A DNA stretch of 64,000 nt from Mesorhizobium sp. (GTDB lineage Bacteria > Pseudomonadota > Alphaproteobacteria > Rhizobiales > Rhizobiaceae): contig NZ_SUHQ01000024.1 of NCBI RefSeq assembly GCF_004962245.1, forward strand, positions 1-64,000, in the 5' to 3' direction. The position numbers and the translations under genes were made by a program. A model generated the notes under the pieces. That model saw only the letters and a list, made by a program, of their open reading frames with translations, made no database searches and was not told the DNA's origin. Shown here piece by piece: positions 1 through 8,121 of this stretch (within the stretch, counting starts at the first letter, position 1; the number at the start of each line of letters is the position of its first letter).

Positions 1-1
1 G

Positions 2-1027
2 GTCATCACCCCTTGGAATTTCCCGGTCAACATCCCCGTGGAATATCTGGCACCGGGCATGGCGACCGGAAACACGATCGTTTGGGTGCCTGCCCCCTCC
101 ACCTCGCTGGTCGCCTGCGCGTTGATGGAGGCAATCGAGAGCGCCGATCTTCCTGCCGGCGTCATCAATCTGGTCATCGGTGAAGGGGCAATCGTGGGCG
201 ACGCCGTTGTGGTTCATCCCGACGTCACCGCCATCGGCTTTACAGGGAGCGCTGCGACCGGCAGGAAAATCGCCGAGCGCGGCGCAGGCAAGCCACTGCT
301 TCTGGAACTCGGCGGCAACGGGCCCGTGATCGTCTTCGAGGACGCTGATCTGGACACGGCGGCGGCGGCGGCGGCGGGCGGCGCATTCTTCAACGCCGGC
401 CAGGTCTGTGCAGCGACAGGCCGTGTTCTCGCGCATCATTCAATCGCCGAGAGCCTGTGCGAAAAACTCGTCGCCCATGCCGAAAAACACGTACTGGGCG
501 ATCCCTTCCATCAGGGAACGACCATGGGACCGCTGAACAACGCCAAGGTCGCGGCCAAGATAAAGGAGCATGTCGACGAGGCGGTCTCACAAGGCGCCAA
601 GGTGCTTTATGGCGGCAGGCCGCGTCCCGATCTGGGCAGCGGACTGTTCTTCGAACCGACGATCATCGCCGGCGTCACGCGCGAGATGAAGATCAATCGC
701 GAGGAAACCTTCGGCCCCGTGGTGCCCGTTCTCGCCTTCAAGGACGAGGCCGAAGCGCTCGATCTGGCGCTCGACAGCGAATACGGCCTGTCGGTCGGCG
801 TCTTCACGGCGGACGTGGCGCGGGGGATTTCGCTCGCCAAAGCGATCCCGGCCGGGATCGTCAACGTCAATGCCAGCAGCACCTGGTGGGAAATCCACCT
901 GCCCTTCGGAGGCGGGAACGGCACCAAGAGCGGCATCGGTCGGCTGGGCGGCGTGCACACGATGGAAGCCATGACGGAACTCAAGATGATCACGGTCACA
1001 ATGGACCGAAAGGCAGGTGCAGAGTGA
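2..1027 (+). CDS. NAD(P)-dependent aldehyde dehydrogenase, 5' end outside window
   Basis: C-terminal 341 residues of an aldehyde dehydrogenase; the frame is open from base 2, so the start lies upstream and roughly 140-150 residues are missing. The first codons read ITPWNFPV, the usual cofactor-entry motif. The general-base Glu sits in ELGGNGP and the catalytic Cys in GQVCAATGR, so the visible part looks active. The family oxidises aldehydes to acids with NAD(P)+. Its stop overlaps the next start (GTGA), so it is the first visible gene of a five-gene operon. With a metal-dependent aldolase-like gene downstream, an aldehyde released by cleavage is a reasonable but unproven substrate. Confidence 0.93.
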   Translation, partial: VITPWNFPVNIPVEYLAPGMATGNTIVWVPAPSTSLVACALMEAIESADLPAGVINLVIGEGAIVGDAVVVHPDVTAIGFTGSAATGRKIAERGAGKPLLLELGGNGPVIVFEDADLDTAAAAAAGGAFFNAGQVCAATGRVLAHHSIAESLCEKLVAHAEKHVLGDPFHQGTTMGPLNNAKVAAKIKEHVDEAVSQGAKVLYGGRPRPDLGSGLFFEPTIIAGVTREMKINREETFGPVVPVLAFKDEAEALDLALDSEYGLSVGVFTADVARGISLAKAIPAGIVNVNASSTWWEIHLPFGGGNGTKSGIGRLGGVHTMEAMTELKMITVTMDRKAGAE

Positions 1028-1581
1028 GCCCTCAATCGATTGCTTTTGCCGGCGAACGGAATTCGCCCCTTTCTCCGCCAGAGAGAGCGCGGATGATCCG
1101 CGCTCTTGTCGATGAACTGATCCCCGGTGCCGAGGGCTGGCCCTCCGCATCCGAGGCCGGTGTGCACGGCATCGTGGCGATGCGTCTCTTTGCGGACTGG
1201 AGCGATGTGCAGATAATGGCGCTGGCCGATCTGCTAGGCTGGGAAAAGGACGGTTTGTCGAGTGGCAATAGCGAAACACGCAACGCGTCCGTCAAGGCGT
1301 TCGAGGACGCCGACACGGAGCTTTTCGACAAGATCTATACGGCGGTGACGCTTGCCTACTACGAAACGCCCTTTGTCATCGAAGCCATCCAAAACACCGG
1401 GCGTCCCTATTCGCACCGGCCTCATCTCACAGGCTATGACATGGCGCGCTTCGATTTCAACCGGGACGTGCCCGCCCATCGGCGCGGCCATTACCTGGAG
1501 ACTGAAAACGTCAGGCCTGTCGATACATCGTCGCTCGGCCTCGACACGGTAAAGACAGATCATTGGGGACTGGAAAGATGA
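1024..1581 (+). CDS. Gluconate 2-dehydrogenase subunit 3-like small subunit
   Basis: A 185-residue protein starting at a GTG that overlaps the previous stop (GTGA); this start is preferred because it gives translational coupling. It resembles the small subunit (subunit 3) that accompanies membrane-bound GMC flavoprotein dehydrogenases such as gluconate 2-dehydrogenase. Support comes from size, helical acidic character and position directly before a GMC gene, which it also overlaps (ATGA). In characterised enzymes this subunit often carries a twin-arginine signal that exports the complex. No such signal or hydrophobic stretch is visible here, which suggests a cytosolic or differently exported pair. 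No cytochrome subunit is seen in the operon. Confidence 0.75.
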   Translation: MSPQSIAFAGERNSPLSPPERARMIRALVDELIPGAEGWPSASEAGVHGIVAMRLFADWSDVQIMALADLLGWEKDGLSSGNSETRNASVKAFEDADTELFDKIYTAVTLAYYETPFVIEAIQNTGRPYSHRPHLTGYDMARFDFNRDVPAHRRGHYLETENVRPVDTSSLGLDTVKTDHWGLER

Positions 1582-3206
1582 CGACAGAGCGCATCTGTGA
1601 TGTGTTGATCGTGGGCGCCGGCGCGACGGGATCGCTGGCGGCGCTGACATTGGCGAAAGCCGGTCTCGATGTCGTCTGCCTGGAACAGGGTTCCTGGGTG
1701 GAGGCGAACGATCATCCGCATCTGCATGCCGACTGGTCATGGCAGCGCCGGACCAACTGGAGCCCGGACGTCAACAAGCGCAGCCATCCGGACGATTTTC
1801 CCGTCAGTTCCGACTCCTCCCAGATCCTGATGTGGAACGCCGTCGGCGGATCGACCAACGTCTATGGCGCAATCTGGCCGCGCTATCGTCCTTCCGATTT
1901 CCGCAAGGGCACGGAGCATGGCCTTCAGCCGGACTGGCCGATCACCTATGAGGATATCGCGCCCTTCTACGAGCAGGCCGACAAGCTCGTCGGCGTATCG
2001 GGACTTGCCGGCGACCCGGCCATGCCACCGCGAGAACGCTGCCCAACCCCGCCGATGCCGGTGTCCAAGGTGGCGAAGCGCCTTGCTTCCGGTTTCGATG
2101 CGCTTGACTGGCATTGGTGGCCGGTCGAGGCCGGAGCCATCTCCGAGGATTATGACGGTCGACCGGCCTGCAACAACTGCGGCACATGCAATGGCTGCCC
2201 ACGTGGATCGATGAGCAAATACTCGCTTTCCATCTGGCCGAAGGCATTGAATGCCGGCTGCGAACTGCGCATCAATGCCCGTGTGCTCAAGATCGAGAAG
2301 AACCCGGACGGCCGCGCGAGCGGAGCTCTCTATGTCGACCGGAACACAGGGATGAAACATTTCCAGAAGGCAAAACTGGTTATCGTGGCTGCGAACGGCA
2401 TCGGAACGCCACGGCTCCTTCTTGCATCCGACAATCTTGCCAACACCAATGATCAGGTCGGACGCCATCTCCTGCATCACACGCTGGTTGCCTGCGAAAT
2501 GTGGGTCGACGAGCCGGTCGATGGTCATATCGGTTACGTCGCATCCCTGATTTCACGACAGTTTGCCGAAACGGACGCGTCGCGGGGTTTCGTCAACGGT
2601 TTCAATTTCAACTGCATCACCTCCACGCCTTCGGCAGGAGAGCTTGCGGCAGGCTGGTTCACACCGGCCCGTGCGCCCTGGGGCCGCGACCATCACCAAT
2701 GGTTCGAGCGCCATTTCGGCCATTCTATCGGCGTTTTCGGCATTGGCGACGATCTGCCGAACCCGGAAAACCGCGTGACGCTAGACCCGGTGCTGAAAGA
2801 TTCCGATGGCGTGCCTGCGGCAAAGACCCACTATGCGCCGGGCGAAAACGACAAGCGCATGATGAACTACATGCTTGATCGTCTCGAAGAGCTTGCAAAG
2901 GCCTGCGGCGCTTTCGACTATCGGCTGCACGATTATCGCGACAATGAGGGCGTTTATCGTACACCCGCCTGGCACATGATCGGCACCTGCCGCATGGGCA
3001 GTGATCCCTCGACATCCGTCGTCAACCGGTGGAATCAGACCTGGGAGGTTCCTAATCTCTTCATCGTCGATGGAAGCGTGCTTGCCACCGGCGGTGTCGT
3101 CAATCCGACACCGACCATCTCAGCGCTCGCCTTACGTGCTGCGGCCTATATCCGCGACAATTTCGAAACCCTGTCGCAGCAGACGCGGTCATCGATGGCC
3201 GCATGA
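1578..3206 (+). CDS. GMC-family FAD oxidoreductase
   Basis: A 542-residue flavoprotein. The ATG overlapping the upstream stop (ATGA) is chosen because the dinucleotide-binding motif VGAGATGS follows directly at about residue 10-20. A Cys-rich segment (CNNCGTCNGC, about residues 200-210) and a C-terminal HMIGTCRMG motif match gluconate-dehydrogenase-type GMC large subunits. The family oxidises alcohols or polyols using FAD. Pairing with the small subunit at 1024 supports a two-subunit dehydrogenase. The N-terminus has no signal peptide. The electron acceptor is not evident because no cytochrome gene is adjacent. Substrate unknown. Confidence 0.9.
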   Translation: MTTERICDVLIVGAGATGSLAALTLAKAGLDVVCLEQGSWVEANDHPHLHADWSWQRRTNWSPDVNKRSHPDDFPVSSDSSQILMWNAVGGSTNVYGAIWPRYRPSDFRKGTEHGLQPDWPITYEDIAPFYEQADKLVGVSGLAGDPAMPPRERCPTPPMPVSKVAKRLASGFDALDWHWWPVEAGAISEDYDGRPACNNCGTCNGCPRGSMSKYSLSIWPKALNAGCELRINARVLKIEKNPDGRASGALYVDRNTGMKHFQKAKLVIVAANGIGTPRLLLASDNLANTNDQVGRHLLHHTLVACEMWVDEPVDGHIGYVASLISRQFAETDASRGFVNGFNFNCITSTPSAGELAAGWFTPARAPWGRDHHQWFERHFGHSIGVFGIGDDLPNPENRVTLDPVLKDSDGVPAAKTHYAPGENDKRMMNYMLDRLEELAKACGAFDYRLHDYRDNEGVYRTPAWHMIGTCRMGSDPSTSVVNRWNQTWEVPNLFIVDGSVLATGGVVNPTPTISALALRAAAYIRDNFETLSQQTRSSMAA

Positions 3207-3307
3207 CGCGGGCCATCCGACAATCGTCTCGCGCCCCAAAGAAAGACGATCGGCAGGTTCTGCCCGAGTAGTTGTGATTGGCATCACTGCGATCAGAGAA
3301 AGACAAA

Positions 3308-4417
3308 ATGCTCCAACGCCCCCCTGCCGAGCCCGGAATGAGCGAAGCGGATATCGATACCCCTGCCCTCCTCATCGATCTCGATGCAATGGAAAACAAT
3401 CTCGACCGTATGGCCGCATTCTGCCGTAACGCAGGTGTGCGGTTGCGCGCTCACGCGAAAACCCACAAGTCCCCCGTCATCGCCCACTGGCAGATCGCTC
3501 GCGGGGCCATCGGCCAATGCGTGCAAAAAACAGCGGAGGCCGAGGTTCTTGCCTGGGGCGGCATCAGCGACATTCTCGTTTCGAACGAGATCGTTTCCTC
3601 CCGCAAGCTGGCGCGACTGGCCGCGCTGTCCAGGATGTCGAAAATCTCGCTTTGCGCCGATAGCGCAGCCGTGGTCGACCAGATCGAGGCAGTGGCCGAA
3701 TCTTTCGCCACGCGGTTGACCGTGCTGGTCGAGATCGACGTCAGCGGCGGCCGCTGCGGCATCGAAGCCGGCGAACCTGCCGCGGCATTCGCTGCGCGCA
3801 TAGCGAAAAGCCGCCATCTGGTGTTCGGCGGCCTGCAATCCTATCACGGGCGCGCTCAGCACCTGCGCACCGAACAGGAGCGGCGCGACGCGATAGACCA
3901 GGCTGCGGCGCGAACGGCGGATACAGTTGCGGCAATCAGGAAGCGGAACCTGGAATGCGCGATCGTCGGCGGTGCAGGCACGGGAACCTTCGCCCACGAG
4001 GCGGCCAGCGGTGTCTACAACGAGCTGCAGGCCGGCTCCTATCTGTTCATGGATGCCGACTATGCGCGAAATCGTCCCGCTCCCGATTTCAAACAATCGC
4101 TGTTCGTGTTGAGCACCGTCATGAGTGCTGCGCGCCACGGCATCGCGGTTCTGGATTGCGGCCACAAGGGGATTGCCGTCGACAGCGGGCTTCCTCTCAT
4201 CCACGCCAGACAGGATATCGACTATGCCGGCGCATCCGATGAGCACGGTTCGCTCATCCTGCGTTCGGACCCCGGAAACCTTGCCATCGGAGAAACGCTG
4301 CGCCTCGTTCCCGGCCATTGCGATCCAACGGTCGACCGCTACGACTGGTATGTCGGCATGCGCGGCAAGCGGGTCGAATGCGTCTTTCCTGTCGCAGCGC
4401 GCGGAATGATGCAATGA
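3308..4417 (+). CDS. Metal-dependent D-threonine aldolase-like PLP enzyme
   Basis: A 369-residue protein of the fold-type III PLP family that includes D-threonine aldolase and D-serine dehydratase (alanine-racemase-like N-terminal barrel). The PLP lysine is probably K51 in HAKTHKS. Near the C-terminus the motif GHCDPT puts His337 and Asp339 two residues apart, the H-x-D metal ligand spacing known for D-threonine aldolase; D-serine dehydratases usually show H-x-C. That points to retro-aldol cleavage of a D-3-hydroxy amino acid to glycine plus an aldehyde, which would suit the aldehyde dehydrogenase at the start of the operon. The ATG at 3308 is chosen for the preceding GAGAAAGA; an upstream in-frame start at 3278 is possible. 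It overlaps the next gene (ATGA). Confidence 0.75.
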   Translation: MLQRPPAEPGMSEADIDTPALLIDLDAMENNLDRMAAFCRNAGVRLRAHAKTHKSPVIAHWQIARGAIGQCVQKTAEAEVLAWGGISDILVSNEIVSSRKLARLAALSRMSKISLCADSAAVVDQIEAVAESFATRLTVLVEIDVSGGRCGIEAGEPAAAFAARIAKSRHLVFGGLQSYHGRAQHLRTEQERRDAIDQAAARTADTVAAIRKRNLECAIVGGAGTGTFAHEAASGVYNELQAGSYLFMDADYARNRPAPDFKQSLFVLSTVMSAARHGIAVLDCGHKGIAVDSGLPLIHARQDIDYAGASDEHGSLILRSDPGNLAIGETLRLVPGHCDPTVDRYDWYVGMRGKRVECVFPVAARGMMQ

Positions 4418-5544
4418 CGCTTACGGTTCTTCCAGAAACCATGTCTCGGGAACTGAAGCTGCGCTGCATTGGCTGCGATGCCGCCCTGCCGCCAACCCTG
4501 ATCTACCGCTGCCCCGATTGCGGCGGGATACTGGAGGTTGTCCGTCAAAAACCGGAAGGCCGCGGCTGGCTTAGAGCCGACTTCGTCGCAGATGACATCA
4601 CGCTTGGAGAAGGCGGCACGCCGTTTCGAGAACTCAGACCCGGTCTCCTCCACGCCGGCTTCAGAGGCCGGCTGCTCGTCAAGGACGAAACCCGCAATCC
4701 ATCCGGCTCCTTCAAGGATCGCCTTGTGGCAGCGGCGTTGAGCCAGGCGATTGCGCTTGGCGCGACGGGTATCGTCAGTGCGTCGAGCGGCAACGCTGGT
4801 GCCGCTGCCGCCTGCTATGCCGCGAATGCCGGAATTCCCGCCATCGTCGTTTGCCCGGATACGACGCCACGTGGCAAGTTGGCGCAGATTGTCGCCTATG
4901 GTGCCGCGCTCGAGCAGGTGCCTGGCCATTACGGAAACGCGTTTGAACATGCCCGACGACTCTGCGCCGAGACCGGCTATGCAAATCTGACGACGACCTA
5001 TCTGAACCCTTATGGCGTGGATGCCCTGCGACTGATCGGGCAGGAGCTCCATGAGCAGATGGAAGGCGTCGGACCCGACTGGATCGCCATCCCGACGAGT
5101 TCCGGGCCGTTGGTCAAAGGCGTCTTTCAGGGCTTCATGGACAGGGCTGGCAAGGTGCCGCGCCTGATCGCGGCGCAGTCCGAGGGCTGTGCTCCGATAG
5201 CGAGAGCCTTCAGGGACAAAAAAATCGACGTTGATGGTTGGGAAAACCCCAAAACGATCGCTTCTGGCATTTCCGACCCATTGCTGGGCTATCCCGAGGA
5301 AGGCAGTCTGACGCTTTCGCTTGTCCGCGCAAGCAAGGGTGTTGCTCACGCCGTCGGCGATGCCGACATTCGCACGGCGATGATCGACCTGGCGCACAAA
5401 GCCGGTCTTTTCTGTGAGCCGACGGGTGCTGCCTCATTGGCGGCGGCTCGGGATCTGTTCATGAAAGGCACGATCGGATCGACCGATACCGTGGTCTGCA
5501 TTGTGACCGGACATGGTTTCAAGGATTTCGCGGCCTGGACCTGA
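4414..5544 (+). CDS. Threonine synthase-like PLP-dependent lyase
   Basis: A 376-residue fold-type II PLP enzyme. It begins with a zinc-ribbon-like pair of CxxC motifs (Cys18/21 and Cys33/36), as in archaeal-type threonine synthases. The PLP-binding lysine is K101 in PSGSFKDR, followed by the phosphate-binding SSGNAG loop. The family performs beta- or gamma-elimination/replacement on (phospho)hydroxy amino acids. A housekeeping threonine synthase is unlikely inside a catabolic operon with no other threonine biosynthetic gene; a dehydratase-like role is more probable but is inference. It is the last intact gene of the operon; broken genes follow. Confidence 0.82.
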   Translation: MTLTVLPETMSRELKLRCIGCDAALPPTLIYRCPDCGGILEVVRQKPEGRGWLRADFVADDITLGEGGTPFRELRPGLLHAGFRGRLLVKDETRNPSGSFKDRLVAAALSQAIALGATGIVSASSGNAGAAAACYAANAGIPAIVVCPDTTPRGKLAQIVAYGAALEQVPGHYGNAFEHARRLCAETGYANLTTTYLNPYGVDALRLIGQELHEQMEGVGPDWIAIPTSSGPLVKGVFQGFMDRAGKVPRLIAAQSEGCAPIARAFRDKKIDVDGWENPKTIASGISDPLLGYPEEGSLTLSLVRASKGVAHAVGDADIRTAMIDLAHKAGLFCEPTGAASLAAARDLFMKGTIGSTDTVVCIVTGHGFKDFAAWT

Positions 5545-5551
5545 CAGATGA

Positions 5552-5656
5552 GATCGGCCTCTGCGGCAGGGCACCGAGCACCATGACTGCGGAGAACGGC
5601 CAAGCCTGCTGCGGCTTGTGCCGTGGTTCATCCTCGGCTTCCTCGGCATGATGGCC
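5552..5656 (+). pseudogene. Remnant of YeiH-type putative sulfate exporter, middle part
   Basis: An open frame without a start codon containing RLVPWFILGFLGMMA, a typical segment of the YeiH/PSE (UPF0324) membrane family just before its last helices. The N-terminal two thirds are absent; the threonine-synthase-like gene ends 8 bases upstream. After about base 5656 the frame changes identity into the second half of a GntR/UTRA regulator. The matching YeiH C-terminus lies on the opposite strand at 6117-6303. Recognition is from motif memory, not an alignment. Confidence 0.55.
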
Positions 5657-6111
5657 GAGGTCATTCAATCTCATCCGGGACGGACTGCTGCCGGCGATCA
5701 AGGAGACGTCCGCACGATGTTCGGCTTCGGTGAGCAAGAGCAGGTGCACAGCGTGGAAAGACTGAAGCGCTGTGATGGCCAGCCGATCATGTTGGACAGA
5801 CTGTTTTTGCCTTGCCACCTTTTGCCCGAACTCGACCAACTCGAACTGAGGACGACGTGGTTTGCCGATCTGCTGATCAGCCACGGCATCCATCTGGCGC
5901 GCGCGCGAAAGATCGTGTAGCCGATCGTTATGGAGAACGCGGAAGCGAAGAAACTGAGCGTTCGGCCGAGTTCAATCGGGTTGCTGGTCGACCGCACCAT
6001 TTGGCCGTCGGCCGAGACGGCCTGCCGGTCCTGCTGACGCGGTCCGTCATTCCGGGCGATGCGGCGAAATTCTTCATCGACGTCAGCGCCGAAAACGCCG
6101 AATTCCACTGA
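5657..6111 (+). pseudogene. GntR/UTRA regulator, C-terminal half (inverted, degenerate)
   Basis: The plus strand encodes a recognisable UTRA ligand-binding half: GEQEQVHSVERLK, then DGQPIMLDR.FLP, then LLISHGIHLARA, ending in GLPVLLTRSVIPGDAAKFF. There is no start, an in-frame TAG at 5918-5920, and a frame change near 6003 where restoring one G to TTTGGCC rejoins the frames (TIW-AVGRDGLPV). The first half of the same regulator is on the minus strand at 6303-6655. Together they would form one regulator of about 240 residues, so this is half of a gene split by rearrangement. Confidence 0.62.
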
Positions 6112-6116
6112 ACCGT

Positions 6117-6303
6117 TCAAACGAGCGGCACGTTCAGGAGGATCAGCAGGCTGATCGACGCGAGAGCGGCGAACGAAAGCGTTCCGGCAGCAAGCACCCG
6201 TCCGCCGGAGGCCAGGACGGTCACGATGTTGACCGACAGGCCGAGCGCCGCCATCGAGATAATGGTCAAGGCGCTGGACGTGCCCAGCGGCGGTACAATC
6301 TTC
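6117..6303 (-). pseudogene. Remnant of YeiH-type transporter, C-terminal helices
   Basis: Minus-strand frame ending in about 60 hydrophobic residues (ALTIISMAALGLSVN, then GGRVLAAGTLS, then ISLLILLN), matching the last two helices of YeiH-family proteins. It is fused in frame behind the N-terminal half of a GntR regulator, which is not a natural domain order. The preceding YeiH segment is on the plus strand at 5552-5656. The two stops at 6111 and 6117 would be neighbouring convergent stops in the ancestral order. Confidence 0.58.
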
Positions 6304-6655
6304 TCGTAGCTCAAAATCTCTGCCGAGGGCTCGTGCCCCTGGCGGCGCAAATCCCGCCGGAATTCGAGCAGGCCGAGGAAGTCCTGTTCCACTGCCAGCG
6401 CCTTGACGAAAGAGCCCTTGCCCTGCGTCTTGCCCAACAGCCCTTCTTCGAACAGCAGTCCAATCGCCTGCCTCACCTGACCCGGCTGATATCGAAGGCG
6501 CGCACCGTTTCGGACTCGGACGGCAGCGGGTCGTTGGCCGCGAATTCGCCATCCAGGATGCGATGACGCAAGGCATCAGCAACTTGGATGTAACGCGGAG
6601 TGTCGCCCTCAGGGCTAAAGGGAGAGGCTGGACTCCATGCGCAAGGCTGCTCTTG
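6303..6655 (-). pseudogene. GntR/UTRA regulator, N-terminal half (frameshifted)
   Basis: Minus-strand coding for a GntR winged helix: YIQVADALRHRILDGEF, then LPSESETVRAFDISR, then VRQAIGLLFEEGLLGKTQGKGSFV and the start of a UTRA domain. The frame breaks at about 6476; one extra G in GTCAGGTGAGG would restore it. No ATG or GTG start is visible in frame upstream, so the 5' end is also damaged or moved. The end runs into a YeiH C-terminus instead of completing the UTRA domain. Confidence 0.62.
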
Positions 6656-6701
6656 GGTCCGCAGCCTTCCTGGCCTTCTTCACGGGGTGTCTCCGCGGCT
6701 C

Positions 6702-7034
6702 TCAGGTGGCGCGCACGCCGGAACCCGTGCCGGGGGCCGCACTGTGTCCGCCATTGGTTTTGGCCGCGACGGCGAGGGCGTTTCTGTCCAGGTCATCAAA
6801 GACCATGATCGCTGCGCCAATCAGGCCGGAATTCTCCGAGAGCGACGCAGCTACCACCGGAATTTCGCGAAACGGGGGCATGACCGCCAGGTTCAACCTG
6901 TTGCGAATGCCGGGCATCAGGGCATCGAAGCTGTTGGCCAAGCCGCCCCCCACAACGACGACATCGGGACTGTAGAGGTGCATGAGGTTTGCAATCCCGA
7001 CACCGAGCCGGAGGTGTGTCAGAATCGTTAACTT
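6702..7034 (-). pseudogene. ROK-family sugar kinase/regulator, C-terminal remnant
   Basis: About 110 residues matching the C-terminus of ROK (NagC/glucokinase-type) proteins: GVGIANLMHLYSPDVVVVGGGLA, then a tail with LSENSGLIGAAIMVFDD. The ATP/sugar-binding N-terminal two thirds are missing, and the frame starts immediately after the stop of the alcohol dehydrogenase. It was presumably once part of the neighbouring sugar-import operon on the same strand and has lost its 5' part. No functional product is expected. Confidence 0.65.
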
Positions 7035-7035
7035 T

Positions 7036-8049
7036 TTAGAAGGCGATCACGGCCTTTATGAGCCCCGACTTCTGATATGTCCAACGAGCAATATCGTGCA
7101 GACTGTTCTGAAGGGTCGTGTCGTGCGTTATGAGCTTGGCCGCAGGAATGGCACCATCGCGCATTGCCGCCATGACGTGGTCGAAGTCGACACGAAGCGC
7201 GTTGCGGCTGCCGATCAACATCATCTCGCGTTTGTGGAATTCGGGGTCCGAGAATGTGATCTCGTCCTTGATGACGCTTACCATTATCAGGGCGCCGCCA
7301 TGGGCCACGTAGCCGAACGCGGCTTGTATCGAGACCTTGCTACCGGTCGCATCGAAGACGAGGTCAAAACAATCGCCATCGGTTCGCTCTCTCACTAGGT
7401 CGACAGGTGAAACCGAAGCACTATCGATAACGGGAAACCCGAGTTGGCTTTCGGCGAAGTCGAGCCGCTCCCTGCTCGTGTCCATGATCGTCACCGCTTG
7501 GCCTGCAATGCGCGCAAACAATGCCGTACCCAGTCCAATAGGCCCGGCGCCGATGACCAGCGTACGTGCGCCAGCTGCAAGTCTGGAACGCCTCACCGCG
7601 TGGGCGCCGATCGCCAGGAACTCGACAGCTGCCGCGTCAACGAGCGGCAGTCCTGCGACCGGGTAGAGGTTGCCGGCAGGCACCAGCAATTCTTCACACA
7701 TGCCGCCGTCGCGATGAACGCCCAACACTTCGATTGATACGCAGCAATTCGGCTTGCCGTGACGGCATGCAATGCATTTGCCGCAGGCAAAATAGGGATT
7801 TACAACGACCCGTTCACCGATCTCGATGGCGACGCCTTCGCCTACCGCGGTCACGGTACCAGAGAGTTCATGCCCCATGATACGTGGATAGGCCAGGTAG
7901 GGATGCTTGCCCTCAAAAATGTGGTAATCGGTGCCACAGATGCCGACATGGCTGATGCTGACCAGCGCCCATCCGGCGCCCGGCGGGCCGGGCGCCGAGC
8001 GATCCTCGAAGATCAATTCGCCGGGCTTTCGGCATACGAGCGCTTTCAT
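7036..8049 (-). CDS. Zinc-dependent medium-chain alcohol/polyol dehydrogenase
   Basis: A 337-residue MDR-superfamily dehydrogenase. Catalytic zinc ligands are visible in VGICGTDYH and GHELSGTV; the structural zinc site is the CGKCIACRHGKPNCC cluster; the NAD-binding loop is VIGAGPIGLG. The overall pattern resembles L-idonate/galactonate or sorbitol-type dehydrogenases, but the substrate cannot be fixed. The ATG at 8049 begins the conserved MKALV start and has AGAAAG upstream; an upstream in-frame extension is not conserved-looking. It lies downstream of the sugar ABC importer on the same strand, separated by a strong hairpin, so it may be expressed less than the transporter. Confidence 0.88.
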   Translation of the reverse strand: MKALVCRKPGELIFEDRSAPGPPGAGWALVSISHVGICGTDYHIFEGKHPYLAYPRIMGHELSGTVTAVGEGVAIEIGERVVVNPYFACGKCIACRHGKPNCCVSIEVLGVHRDGGMCEELLVPAGNLYPVAGLPLVDAAAVEFLAIGAHAVRRSRLAAGARTLVIGAGPIGLGTALFARIAGQAVTIMDTSRERLDFAESQLGFPVIDSASVSPVDLVRERTDGDCFDLVFDATGSKVSIQAAFGYVAHGGALIMVSVIKDEITFSDPEFHKREMMLIGSRNALRVDFDHVMAAMRDGAIPAAKLITHDTTLQNSLHDIARWTYQKSGLIKAVIAF

Positions 8050-8071
8050 GCGAATTATCTTTCTGAAATGT

Positions 8072-8107
8072 TTCAAAAAGAACCCGGCGGCTGAAATCAC
8101 CGCCGGG
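8072..8107 (-). terminator. Stem-loop with T-run after the sugar-binding protein gene
   Basis: Perfect 8-bp inverted repeat CCCGGCGG / CCGCCGGG with a 9-base loop (8083-8107), followed in the minus direction by CTTTTT. It lies 14 bases past the binding-protein stop. This is a classic intrinsic terminator or 3'-end stabiliser separating importer from dehydrogenase. Confidence 0.75.
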
Positions 8108-8121
8108 CCAAGATGTGGAGA

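Noticed and set aside
3214..3265. 7-bp inverted repeat ATCGTCT / AGACGAT before the D-threonine-aldolase-like gene
   Set aside because: Short arms inside an operon gap with no regulator nearby; could occur by chance.
3293..5397. Two long minus-strand frames opposite the aldolase-like and threonine-synthase-like genes
   Set aside because: No motifs, no ribosome sites, and fully covered by coherent plus-strand genes.
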